Source: B21-G16 sp003644825 [NCBI: Candidatus Zhuqueibacterota bacterium]
GTDB lineage: Bacteria; SM23-31; B21-G16
Reading direction: 5' to 3'
Assembly (NCBI GenBank): GCA_003644825.1
Contig: QNDJ01000093.1
Location: 1-6,686, forward strand
Length of the DNA stretch: 6,686 nucleotides
How positions within the stretch are numbered: the stretch's first letter is position 1; every line of letters starts with the position of its first letter. The position numbers and the translations under genes are program-made. The notes beneath the pieces were generated by a model that was not told where the DNA came from, did not search any database, and worked only from the letters and a program-made list of their open reading frames with translations. This document shows, piece after piece, positions 1 through 6,686 of the stretch.

Positions 1-1945
1 ACCATATTGTTCTATAATCACGAATATTTTCTCCCCGTGCTGCCAGTTCCTCAAGGTAATCGTAAATTGGAACATCAATATAATTATATGGCGGGATAGG
101 TGTAATGTTTTTTTCCCAGGGATGAAATTCATATACTCTTGAACCATCAGGTAGAATCATAACCAGCCGATGGTCCTGCCAGGCACGAAGATGATTTTTA
201 CCAAGCTTTGGGACATTAAAAACTGGTTCGTCTGTTCGGTCAATCCCCGGCAACAGGCGGGCTTCTTCCTTCCGCTCCTGTAAAATTCTGGCAATTGGAA
301 CCATATATTTTCTTGTTTCTTGTTTTCCTTTCATATTGAATGTATAATATGGGTCAACACCTATAAGTTTAAGGTCATAGCGAAGTTTAGCTGATTCAAA
401 ACGGCGTGAATTTTCAACTGTAAAAACCTCCTGATTGTAAACACTTATACCAATTTTTCTAATTTTCTGGATTGCTTCCATAGATTCGGGAGTAATTTCA
501 TAAGAATGTTCAAAGTGTGTAACAACAGCAATATCTCTTTTCCCGGGTTCATGGAACTCAGAAAGGATTTTTATCAAATTGTCTGTCCAGCGCATAGGTA
601 TTACAACCGGAGTTCTTGTACCGATACGAATTCTATAGATATGTTTCTTTTTAGCTAAATTTTCAAGTATTTTTCTCAGGGGTTCATCCTTCATTATACA
701 GGGGTCACCTCCAGTGATAAGAACATCACCAACAGTTTGATGTTCATCGAACCAGGATAATGCCTCTTCAAGTGTCTCTTTGGATGCCATAGCATAGGGG
801 TCAAGAACCTGGTCTATTTCCCAGTTCCGCTGACAGTAAACACAAATTTGAGCACACGTGTTAAAAGGCTTCAAAATTGCTATAAGAGGGTAACGTCTTG
901 TAATAAGCTCAACTGGTGATGTATCGTGCTCACCCATAAAATCAAAAATAATTCCCCTGTCAGAGCGATGTTCAGACATTATGTTAACATAATCCGGAGG
1001 AGGAATCACCTGAGCACGCACCGCATGGTCATAACCAATAGATAAACGTCTATCCATTAAACTGAGATAATATGGCGTGATACCAAAAGGAATCCGATTC
1101 TTCCTGGCTTTTATAATTGCTTCTTTTTGTTCCTTTGTTAATTCAATGAGGTCTAAAAGTGGTTTTGCATCTTTAATAACATGTTTCAAGTGCCATAAAT
1201 AATCATTCCATTCTTCCTCGGTTCCACCGAAGTAATTAAGAATCCGTTTACGGTTTTCCTTACGCCAGTTAATAACATCAGTATCCAGTCCCGATGGATA
1301 TTTTTTAAAATATTTTTGTATTGTTACGCCCATTTCATCCAGTATTTCGGTTCTTGCTTCCGATGCTTTACGTCCCTCCAGTAGAAGAAAATTAGGTATT
1401 CCTTTTTTTGCCTCCCTCGACTCAAAGTAAATATTTGCTTTTCCTGCAACACCTCGAAAAAGATTAATAAACTCCATTAAAAAACCCGCAGAAACTTCTT
1501 CTGTTAATTCATCAAGCTTATTTCTTGCCAGTTTCCAGAGGCTATCCAGAGCAGATACTCCAGTTCGATATTCATTAATAGGTCCAATAATACTTCTGAA
1601 TGCCCGTATACTTTCCCTGACAGTCGCTTTTTCAAGAATATGTAAATCATTATCAAGCTGAAATATTTTTCGTTCGGCACTCTCCAGGTATGAATATATT
1701 TTATCTCGTGCTTCTTCAAGGTTAGAAGCATCTTTGAGACATTTATAAATATCAGGATTTGCATCCCATAAACGTTTCAGATATGCTTCATAATCAACCT
1801 CAAATTTAGGCTTTACCATTTCAACTGCATCTGTAAATACATCATCAATAATCTTTGTCTGAAGTCGTTTTCTGGTTACTAACTTCTGTAATGTTTTAAA
1901 AGTTGTTTCAGATTTTTTCAAATTATTTAACTCACTATTTTTCAT
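1..1945 (-). CDS. KamA-family radical SAM aminomutase-like protein with long N-terminal extension (3' end outside window)
   Basis: This frame has no stop before the left edge, giving 648 residues with the C-terminus missing. Residues from about 225 onward follow the KamA (lysine/glutamate 2,3-aminomutase) plan. They include GGTEEEWNDYLWHL (240-253), ITRRYP (348-353), the iron-sulfur motif C364-x3-C368-x2-C371, LITGGDP (409-415), IGTRTPVVIP (441-450) and THFEHSYEIT (476-485). R373 matches the carboxylate-binding arginine after the third cysteine, and K583 in PKLGKNHL is the likely PLP lysine. Known family members move an amino group from C2 to C3 using SAM, a [4Fe-4S] cluster and PLP in the cytoplasm. 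The substrate here is unproven, although K539 and N577 suggest a glutamate-like one. Residues 1-225 are helical and charged, and I cannot name a domain. The ATG at 1945 is chosen because AGGGAG lies 9 bases upstream and an in-frame stop lies 30 codons upstream (2036-2038). The family call is firm; the exact reaction is not. Confidence 0.92.
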   Translation of the reverse strand, partial: MKNSELNNLKKSETTFKTLQKLVTRKRLQTKIIDDVFTDAVEMVKPKFEVDYEAYLKRLWDANPDIYKCLKDASNLEEARDKIYSYLESAERKIFQLDNDLHILEKATVRESIRAFRSIIGPINEYRTGVSALDSLWKLARNKLDELTEEVSAGFLMEFINLFRGVAGKANIYFESREAKKGIPNFLLLEGRKASEARTEILDEMGVTIQKYFKKYPSGLDTDVINWRKENRKRILNYFGGTEEEWNDYLWHLKHVIKDAKPLLDLIELTKEQKEAIIKARKNRIPFGITPYYLSLMDRRLSIGYDHAVRAQVIPPPDYVNIMSEHRSDRGIIFDFMGEHDTSPVELITRRYPLIAILKPFNTCAQICVYCQRNWEIDQVLDPYAMASKETLEEALSWFDEHQTVGDVLITGGDPCIMKDEPLRKILENLAKKKHIYRIRIGTRTPVVIPMRWTDNLIKILSEFHEPGKRDIAVVTHFEHSYEITPESMEAIQKIRKIGISVYNQEVFTVENSRRFESAKLRYDLKLIGVDPYYTFNMKGKQETRKYMVPIARILQERKEEARLLPGIDRTDEPVFNVPKLGKNHLRAWQDHRLVMILPDGSRVYEFHPWEKNITPIPPYNYIDVPIYDYLEELAARGENIRDYRTIW

Positions 1946-1954
1946 AATGTAATT

Positions 1955-1960
1955 CTCCCT
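1955..1960 (-). promoter_or_regulatory. Ribosome binding site of the KamA-family gene
   Basis: AGGGAG on the minus strand sits 9 bases before the ATG at 1945-1943. It fixes the start of an open frame that otherwise runs on upstream to a TAA at 2036-2038 with no equally good start. Confidence 0.7.
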
Positions 1961-2038
1961 TAGTAAATCCTGAACTAAAATACAAGTTGTTATTGAACAG
2001 AAAAAAGGAATAGAAAAATAATAGATTGCTTTAGTTTA

Positions 2039-2066
2039 ATAATAGAAGGTTTTTAACAAATTACAA
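2039..2066 (-). promoter_or_regulatory. Candidate sigma70-like promoter for the KamA-family gene
   Basis: On the minus strand, TTGTAA (2066-2061) and TATTAT (2044-2039) are separated by 16 bases, and would give a leader of roughly 85 bases. The surroundings are so AT-rich that such matches arise easily by chance, so this is only a candidate. If it is real, the KamA-family gene can be transcribed independently of the large upstream gene. Confidence 0.3.
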
Positions 2067-2154
2067 AGATGGATTAAATTTTACAAGCACAAAATAAAAT
2101 TCAGCTTCAATATAACAGGTAAATGGTTTAAATTTACATTAAAACTCCTAAAGG

Positions 2155-5100
2155 TTAATTATTAATTACTACACCAAGCTTTTTAAGGCTTATAATTGCC
2201 TGCTTTCGAATATCAGAACCAGAAACCTTTACCGCATATTTTAGCATTTTTATAGCCCTTTGCCTATTCTTCTTTGCAATACCATCTGCAATTGAAATAA
2301 AAACTTTCAAAGCGGCCTTCCTGAGTTCTGGAGTTGGCTTTCTATAATCAAGAATTATAGGGTCAACATCCTTGCAATATTTTGCAATTCTGTTTAATGA
2401 TTCTGGACTTTTAATAATAGCCATTCCTTTCATTGCTCGTAGTTTAAAACTTAATTGAGGAGATCTATCCAGAACTGTATGATAAATTCTTAAAGCTTCA
2501 TTATAATTCCTTCTTTTAAGTTTTATGCTGGCATTTTTTAATAATTTTTCAGTTTCTGCTGGACCTAATGATTTATCGATTTTATGTATCACTGAAACTT
2601 TCTCTGTATCCTCTCTGATCAATTCAATAAAGTTAACCAAGGGAGCCTTCTTTATTAAAGGATTTTTCTCTTTTGGGTGAAATTCAATTTTAAGGGAATC
2701 CTCAACAACTACTCCTTCGATAACTTTAATTACCGCCTTATTCGTGTTTCCTGCCTCTTTAACAATATCAAAATCTTTTAATACAGGTTTACCCTGAATA
2801 ATTATATCAAACACTCGTTGCCCAACCCTATCACCTGATAGGGCATTAAAACCAAGGCGCACCGTATATATGCCTGGTCCATCTCCCCATATATCATCTA
2901 TTACCGGTATCTTACAGCTTAAAAAACCAACACACCCTGAAGTGAAAAGCCAGGGCTTATCAGTTCCTTCTACCACTCTACTTCTATAATCACTATAAAA
3001 ATAGCCCATACCTCTAACTATCTTTTCATGCAAATTAAATTTTACACCGTAATCTGGAAAATGGTTTCCTATATATTCTGTTTCAGGATTCGGGTAAGCA
3101 AACCATACTATTCCATCATTGTCTTTCATATCTGCAGGTGCTCCGAGGTTTATTGCAAAATGTTTTACATCATTTATAATACTATGAGTAATAAATACAG
3201 ACCAGGGTTGAACTCTATCCTTTTTTGTCTTTAAAACGAACGAACACCTGAGTGGAAAAGAACAGGTGCATCCAGAACTGGCTTCAGGAGAAAGCAAAAC
3301 ACCACAGGCTGGAATCATACTTATCCAGCAACCCGGACGTATACCTCCAAATAAAGTTATTCCTCTATCTTCAGAAAAATCATACATTGCACAACAATAT
3401 GAACGATAGAATAAAAGATTGGCAGAAGCTGATGAAATAGCACAGGTATGCCCTGGCCTTAAAAACTCCCGGGGAACTTCTTCACCGGTTATAGGATGAT
3501 AACACATTTTAATTTTTCCAGTATAAAGATTACAGATTCTGGGCTCAATAATAATCTGGTCTCCAATAATAACAGGCCGGGTCCTATAATTTATAGGTTT
3601 CGACCATAAAACTTCTCCACTCTCAGCAGATAAAGCTGTAATACGCCTCCATCTTAAAGTATTTTGCTGGAACCTCCAGGCATCATGGTTCCCAATATTT
3701 CCGAAAAACAGCAACACCCCATTGCTGTATGCTGCTCCCATCCCATCACCACCACAACCTGTAAAATCCAGAGATTTTTTCCACAATTTCTTTCCAGTAA
3801 TAGCATCAAGACACACTACGGCTCTTATATCCAAACTGTTAGAGTCTATTTTTATTCCTTCAGTTTTTTCGTATATTCCTTTTTCAATAAGCTTATTCTT
3901 TTCTTCAATAGCCTGTTTTTTCTGTTCTTCTGAAACAGAACTTTCTGCAAAAAATATCTTATTATCTCCACGAGTTATTGTTATATGTGCAATTCGGTGT
4001 CCTTTATACTTCCATTTCATTTTTCCTGTGTTCGAATCCATAGCAAAAACCATATCACTGACCATCATATTTCCTGTAATAGCACCTTTTGAGCTTTTAT
4101 AAATTTCCCACTCAGGATAATCTGCCATTAAACGCCATAGTGCTCCAGACCTTTTGAAATCAGCCCAGACTTTTTCATCAGGAACAGGATATCTTGAAAC
4201 GAGATTTTTATATTCATCTATAAATTCAGGAGAAATTTCATTTTCATTTCTCCATTTTCCATTATCGACGATATTTTCCCAGAGTGCAAAATAGCCTCTC
4301 TTCAATGGCATTGCTCTTGAACCGTATAAAATCCTATCGGAACAGGATACATATCCCCAGCGCCTCGAACTTTTATCAGACGACATCGGAACTTTAAAAA
4401 CCTTTATTGTTTCACCTGTTGCAGGGTTAAGTTTATAACAATTATCGTATGCAGCAACATAAAGCCCGTCTTCTGTAAGTGCAAGGTTACCACCATCCAC
4501 ATCTGCTCTTGCTCTTATTGCACCTGGGATTTTTCTTTCCCACAGAGGGGTTCCATTATATGCATCATAAGCCATAATTATTTCTTCCCCCTGAATAAAA
4601 AGACGGCCATTCATAGAAACAGGGCTTACAGCTTTTGCATGTCGTTCAACCATTTTTTCTGGTCCTGGTTCTCCAAACCATAAGACCCCCAGCGGACTTT
4701 CAACCAGCTTATCACCAGAACACGCTGTATTCTGAGGATTTCCATACAATTCCGTCCAGTTTCCAGCTCCCTCCAGCTTTCCTCTGACAATTTTCACCCA
4801 TAAACCATTTTTCCTGATTATCTCGACTCTCTCTTTATTAAAATACTTCAGCAGGCTTGAAATACCATACATTTTATCAAGTTTCAGCTCCTTTGACTCT
4901 TCTGATGATTGACCAAGATAAATAATCCCACCATAAGGTTTCAGAACACGGTAAACTTCCTTTAAAGAATAATCGAATTTTCCTGTTTTTATCATTTCAT
5001 CGGATACAATTAAATTTGCAAAGTAGTCTGGAAGTTCTGATAAATTCCACTGCTCAATAACAACTCTGGAGCCATATAATCCTGCAGCATCCAGTTTATT

Positions 5101-6686
5101 TTTTGCTTCATAAACCTTTTCTGGGTCTTTCTCAATTCCTATAATTTTCAGCTCTGAACGTTTTGCAAGTTCAAAAGCAAATCTGCCAGTTCCACTATCA
5201 AGCACAAGACAGTATCCCTTTTTGATACCCGTTCTACTTAAAATCTGCTCTGCTACTGATTCATAAATCTTTGTAAATTTATCATTAGTATATGGTGAAA
5301 AATTTACGATTGATTTGATATTTTTGACTTCTGATTTTTTATCTTCTTTAAAGCAGTATATTTTTCCATTATCAGTGCTGATAAAAAGATTTCCCTTTAT
5401 TACCGCTAGCCCAAATGCTTTTCCGTCAATATCAGCTTTCCATAGTTTTTCACCGGTATCAGTATCAATTGTAATTACCTTTCCGTTGCCGCCTGCAAAT
5501 AATATTTTTCCAGAAAGAATTAATGAATACATATCTTTAACAGGACATTCCCACTTACGAACAGAGTCTTTTAATTTTCTTTCTTCAGCATTCAGTTCGT
5601 TTATTTTTTGAGAAATACTTTCTTTTTGATTATTAAGTATTTTCTGAACATCTTTAGTAGCGGTTCTAAGTTTTTCCCCGATATCTTTTAATTTTTCTCT
5701 CAATTTTTGTCTTTTTTCTTTAACAGTAATAACCTTTTTAAGAGCAATTTGATATTCTGCTCGATTCATAGAAAATATTTCCTTTTCAGTAAGTGTATAA
5801 GTATAATCAGGGGTTACAACCATATCAATTCCAGGAAACCAGGCGTGGGCATCTTCCTTTTTCCTGCCAGTTATTGCATCATAAACAACTTTCGCTGGAG
5901 TTCCTGACCAATCAACACCAGCAACAATATTATTATCTTCCAGCAATGCCCAGGTGCCGCCAATTTTTGCTCCAGGCAAACAATAATAAAGAAACTCTCC
6001 ACTCCTTTTATCAAATGCAGCTGGCATAGCCCTGCCTGAAGGAACATAAAGGATATTTTCTGAAGCAAGAAGATAACTCTGGGGCGATATACCCCCATAA
6101 GCAAGTTCATGTTCCCTATCACCAACTGTATCGTTTTTCCATATAATTGAACCATCTTCGGCATTTAGTGCACATATATAAATACCCTCATAAGGAAATA
6201 CTCCTGCACAAAAATATACAGTTCCATTATCAACCAGAATGCTCGTTCTTACAGGCCAGAGAGAAATCATTCTTCCATTTCCGATAACTTTTTCCCTATC
6301 TGAACCTGCTCTATATTTCCAGATAAGTTTACCATTACCTGCTTTAAGACAGTAAACATATCCATCATCAGAACCAGCATAAACCCTGTTTTTATAGATT
6401 GTCGGAGCAAACCTGACAGGTCCTTCCGCAAAAAAACTCCATTTTATTTCACCCGTTTTTACATCAAGTGCATAAACCCTATTATTCACTGAAGAACCAA
6501 AATAAACCTTACCATTTGATATTGTTACATGAAATGCATTGTCCGAATGAGCCCTTGCAATTTCTTCTCCCGGTAAAGGCCAGGCTGGCTCTGGCTTATG
6601 AGTCGATTCAAATACCCAGCTCAACGAAAGCGGAAGATGCAGATTTACTGATGTTATTCCACTTCTGGTATTATCATGCCTGTATG
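2155..6686 (-). CDS. Giant PQQ-propeller / methyltransferase / PQQ-propeller / malectin-like protein (5' end outside window)
   Basis: Residues here are numbered from the TTG codon at 6624, the first start-like codon giving a 1,489-residue frame. That TTG is probably not the true start. The frame stays open for 20 more codons to the right edge and encodes YRHDNTRSGIT and LPLSLSWVF, a typical propeller opening. Domain order: propeller 1 (to about 290 and 362-428) with a coiled-coil insert (292-357); class I SAM methyltransferase (450-615); propeller 2 (620-1135); malectin-like sandwich (1155-1337); TPR/HEAT-like helices (1355-1487). At least seven blades end in a T/N/D/S-G-x3-W docking motif (W62, W102, W162, W395, W695, W871, W948, W1007). 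The propellers and malectin fold suggest ligand or partner binding, while the methyltransferase suggests a modification activity. The substrate is unknown. No signal peptide can be judged because the N-terminus is missing. The gene ends at TAA (2157-2155), 209 bases before the KamA-family start. Architecture is confident; function is not. Confidence 0.9.
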   Translation of the reverse strand, partial: YRHDNTRSGITSVNLHLPLSLSWVFESTHKPEPAWPLPGEEIARAHSDNAFHVTISNGKVYFGSSVNNRVYALDVKTGEIKWSFFAEGPVRFAPTIYKNRVYAGSDDGYVYCLKAGNGKLIWKYRAGSDREKVIGNGRMISLWPVRTSILVDNGTVYFCAGVFPYEGIYICALNAEDGSIIWKNDTVGDREHELAYGGISPQSYLLASENILYVPSGRAMPAAFDKRSGEFLYYCLPGAKIGGTWALLEDNNIVAGVDWSGTPAKVVYDAITGRKKEDAHAWFPGIDMVVTPDYTYTLTEKEIFSMNRAEYQIALKKVITVKEKRQKLREKLKDIGEKLRTATKDVQKILNNQKESISQKINELNAEERKLKDSVRKWECPVKDMYSLILSGKILFAGGNGKVITIDTDTGEKLWKADIDGKAFGLAVIKGNLFISTDNGKIYCFKEDKKSEVKNIKSIVNFSPYTNDKFTKIYESVAEQILSRTGIKKGYCLVLDSGTGRFAFELAKRSELKIIGIEKDPEKVYEAKNKLDAAGLYGSRVVIEQWNLSELPDYFANLIVSDEMIKTGKFDYSLKEVYRVLKPYGGIIYLGQSSEESKELKLDKMYGISSLLKYFNKERVEIIRKNGLWVKIVRGKLEGAGNWTELYGNPQNTACSGDKLVESPLGVLWFGEPGPEKMVERHAKAVSPVSMNGRLFIQGEEIIMAYDAYNGTPLWERKIPGAIRARADVDGGNLALTEDGLYVAAYDNCYKLNPATGETIKVFKVPMSSDKSSRRWGYVSCSDRILYGSRAMPLKRGYFALWENIVDNGKWRNENEISPEFIDEYKNLVSRYPVPDEKVWADFKRSGALWRLMADYPEWEIYKSSKGAITGNMMVSDMVFAMDSNTGKMKWKYKGHRIAHITITRGDNKIFFAESSVSEEQKKQAIEEKNKLIEKGIYEKTEGIKIDSNSLDIRAVVCLDAITGKKLWKKSLDFTGCGGDGMGAAYSNGVLLFFGNIGNHDAWRFQQNTLRWRRITALSAESGEVLWSKPINYRTRPVIIGDQIIIEPRICNLYTGKIKMCYHPITGEEVPREFLRPGHTCAISSASANLLFYRSYCCAMYDFSEDRGITLFGGIRPGCWISMIPACGVLLSPEASSGCTCSFPLRCSFVLKTKKDRVQPWSVFITHSIINDVKHFAINLGAPADMKDNDGIVWFAYPNPETEYIGNHFPDYGVKFNLHEKIVRGMGYFYSDYRSRVVEGTDKPWLFTSGCVGFLSCKIPVIDDIWGDGPGIYTVRLGFNALSGDRVGQRVFDIIIQGKPVLKDFDIVKEAGNTNKAVIKVIEGVVVEDSLKIEFHPKEKNPLIKKAPLVNFIELIREDTEKVSVIHKIDKSLGPAETEKLLKNASIKLKRRNYNEALRIYHTVLDRSPQLSFKLRAMKGMAIIKSPESLNRIAKYCKDVDPIILDYRKPTPELRKAALKVFISIADGIAKKNRQRAIKMLKYAVKVSGSDIRKQAIISLKKLGVVINN
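2164..2562 (-). other. Domain: C-terminal TPR/HEAT-like helical tail
   Basis: Residues 1355-1487 are all-helical. KLKRRNYNEALRIYHTVLDR (1368-1387) resembles a single TPR unit. PELRKAALKVFISIAD and RQRAIKMLKYAVKVSG then DIRKQAIISLKKLG (1471-1484) look like HEAT-type helix pairs. Such tails usually mediate protein contacts. The assignment rests on helix pattern only. Confidence 0.5.
2614..3162 (-). other. Domain: malectin-like carbohydrate-binding beta-sandwich
   Basis: Residues 1155-1337 read as a malectin-type module. The opening strand is HFAINLGAPAD, then GTDKPWLFTSG (1220-1230), YTVRLGFNAL (1253-1262), a VFDIIIQGKPVLKDFDIVKE strand pair (1271-1290), AVIKVIEGVVVEDSLKIEF (1297-1315) and the closing PLVNFIELI (1328-1336). 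Malectin folds bind glycans in known members. Aromatic residues are present, but sugar-contacting residues cannot be assigned without a structure. Confidence 0.65.
3220..4767 (-). other. Domain: second PQQ-type beta-propeller with insertions and a cysteine-rich end
   Basis: Residues 620-1135 begin with WTELYGNPQNTACSG and SPLGVLWFGEPG. Blade motifs follow: NGTPLW (690-695), TGETIKVF (736-743), TGKMKW (866-871), TGKKLW (943-948), SGEVLW (1002-1007) and TGKIKM (1035-1040). Two mostly helical stretches interrupt the blades, at about 785-848 and 896-927. The last part, 1058-1133, is a distinctive conserved-looking block (SASANLLFYRS, FGGIRPGCWISMIPACG, SGCTCSFPLRC) with eight cysteines. From memory this block is characteristic of large planctomycete-type propeller proteins. 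Confidence 0.8.
4780..5277 (-). other. Domain: class I SAM-dependent methyltransferase between the two propellers
   Basis: Residues 450-615 show the Rossmann-type methyltransferase order. Motif I is LVLDSGTGRFAFELA (473-487), with D476, G478 and G480 on the glycine loop. The acidic end of strand 2 is GIEKD (496-500), where E498 would contact the ribose. A strand 4 region is ANLIVSDEM (536-544), and the post-motif helix and strand are EVYRVLKPYGGIIYLG (556-571), as in the Methyltransf_11/25 group. The third glycine of the usual GxGxG is F482 here, a common variation. The target molecule cannot be read from the sequence. Confidence 0.82.
5341..6686 (-). other. Domain: first PQQ-type beta-propeller (interrupted)
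   Basis: Regular blades have the pattern of a short strand such as VYFGSSVNNRVYALD, then a G-x3-W turn. Examples are TGEIKW (57-62), NGKLIW (97-102), DGSIIW (157-162) and TGEKLW (390-395). After residue 290 the blade series breaks for a coiled-coil insert and resumes at about 362-428 (LILSGKILFAGGNGKVITID), so the fold is probably closed by blades on both sides of the insert. PQQ-type repeats are structural in BamB-like proteins, and I see no reason to infer bound PQQ. Confidence 0.85.
5554..5751 (-). other. Domain: coiled-coil insertion in propeller 1
   Basis: Residues 292-357 are lysine- and glutamate-rich with no strand pattern. Hydrophobic residues follow a 3-4 spacing: L308, L312, I315, L319, A322, V326, I329, then I337, I341, L344, L351, V355. 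The register breaks around NNQ (331-333), which fits two antiparallel helices forming a hairpin that projects from the propeller, or a coiled coil with a stutter. Confidence 0.75.

Larger units (their letters stand above)
1946..2154. other. Intergenic region between the two minus-strand genes
   Basis: This 209-base, strongly AT-rich gap holds the Shine-Dalgarno site and candidate promoter listed separately. Just after the upstream stop there is one weak AT-only hairpin (2126-2145, loop GTAA, one mismatch) with no GC-rich stem and no following T-run on the minus strand. I see no small gene in the gap, no strong terminator and no riboswitch signature. Read-through from the upstream gene is therefore possible. 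Confidence 0.6.

Noticed and set aside
1504-1764. Minus-strand 86-codon open frame
   Set aside because: It overlaps the KamA-family gene in another frame; the KamA-frame reading here is continuous with clear family motifs downstream.
1988-1999. TGTT-ATTG-AACA inverted repeat as an operator
   Set aside because: Four-base arms in AT-rich DNA are expected by chance, and there is no second copy.
2126-2145. Hairpin after the large gene's stop as a terminator
   Set aside because: The stem is nearly all A-T with a mismatch, and no T-run follows on the minus strand; too weak to call an intrinsic terminator.
3028-6029. Several plus-strand open frames of 62-126 codons
   Set aside because: They lie antisense inside the large gene, have no ribosome sites or recognisable domains, and their low-complexity F/S/I-rich translations are typical shadows of a minus-strand gene.
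5871-6164. Minus-strand 97-codon open frame
   Set aside because: It is an alternative frame inside propeller 1, whose own frame shows regular blade motifs through this stretch.
2155-6686. Quinoprotein dehydrogenase with bound PQQ
   Set aside because: The blade motifs are the structural PQQ-type repeats shared with BamB-like proteins; I see no vicinal-cysteine active-site ring or CxxCH haem site typical of PQQ dehydrogenases, and the C1077-C1078 pair lies in a different context.

Overview
The window is an AT-rich stretch with two long protein genes, both read on the minus strand and both cut by a window edge. It contains no RNA gene, CRISPR array, insertion sequence or tandem repeat that I can support. 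Because both genes point leftwards, the right-hand gene is upstream.

Right part (2155-6686, minus): the visible part of a very large multidomain protein of more than 1,500 residues, with its true start beyond the right edge. Its order is a PQQ-type beta-propeller interrupted by a coiled-coil segment, a class I S-adenosylmethionine (SAM) methyltransferase domain, a second PQQ-type propeller with helical insertions and a cysteine-rich signature, a malectin-like beta-sandwich, and a helical TPR/HEAT-like tail. From memory, this combination and several signature phrases (YRHDNTRSG, RPGCWISMIPACG, GTDKPWLFTSG) resemble large propeller proteins of Planctomycetota and related uncultured bacteria.

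Middle (1946-2154): a 209-base AT-rich gap with a candidate promoter, a good Shine-Dalgarno site for the next gene, and no convincing terminator.

Left part (1-1945, minus): a KamA-family radical SAM aminomutase-like protein, 648 residues visible and open at the left edge. It carries the CxxxCxxC iron-sulfur motif, GGDP, a likely PLP lysine, and an extra N-terminal region of about 225 residues. Its substrate-pocket residues look closer to glutamate 2,3-aminomutase than to lysine 2,3-aminomutase.

Organism: an uncultured, low-GC bacterium, possibly of the PVC group or a neighbouring candidate phylum. This rests on recalled family resemblance only. The two genes may be co-transcribed, but nothing in the sequence proves they share a pathway. 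The most unusual object is the propeller-methyltransferase-propeller-malectin protein.
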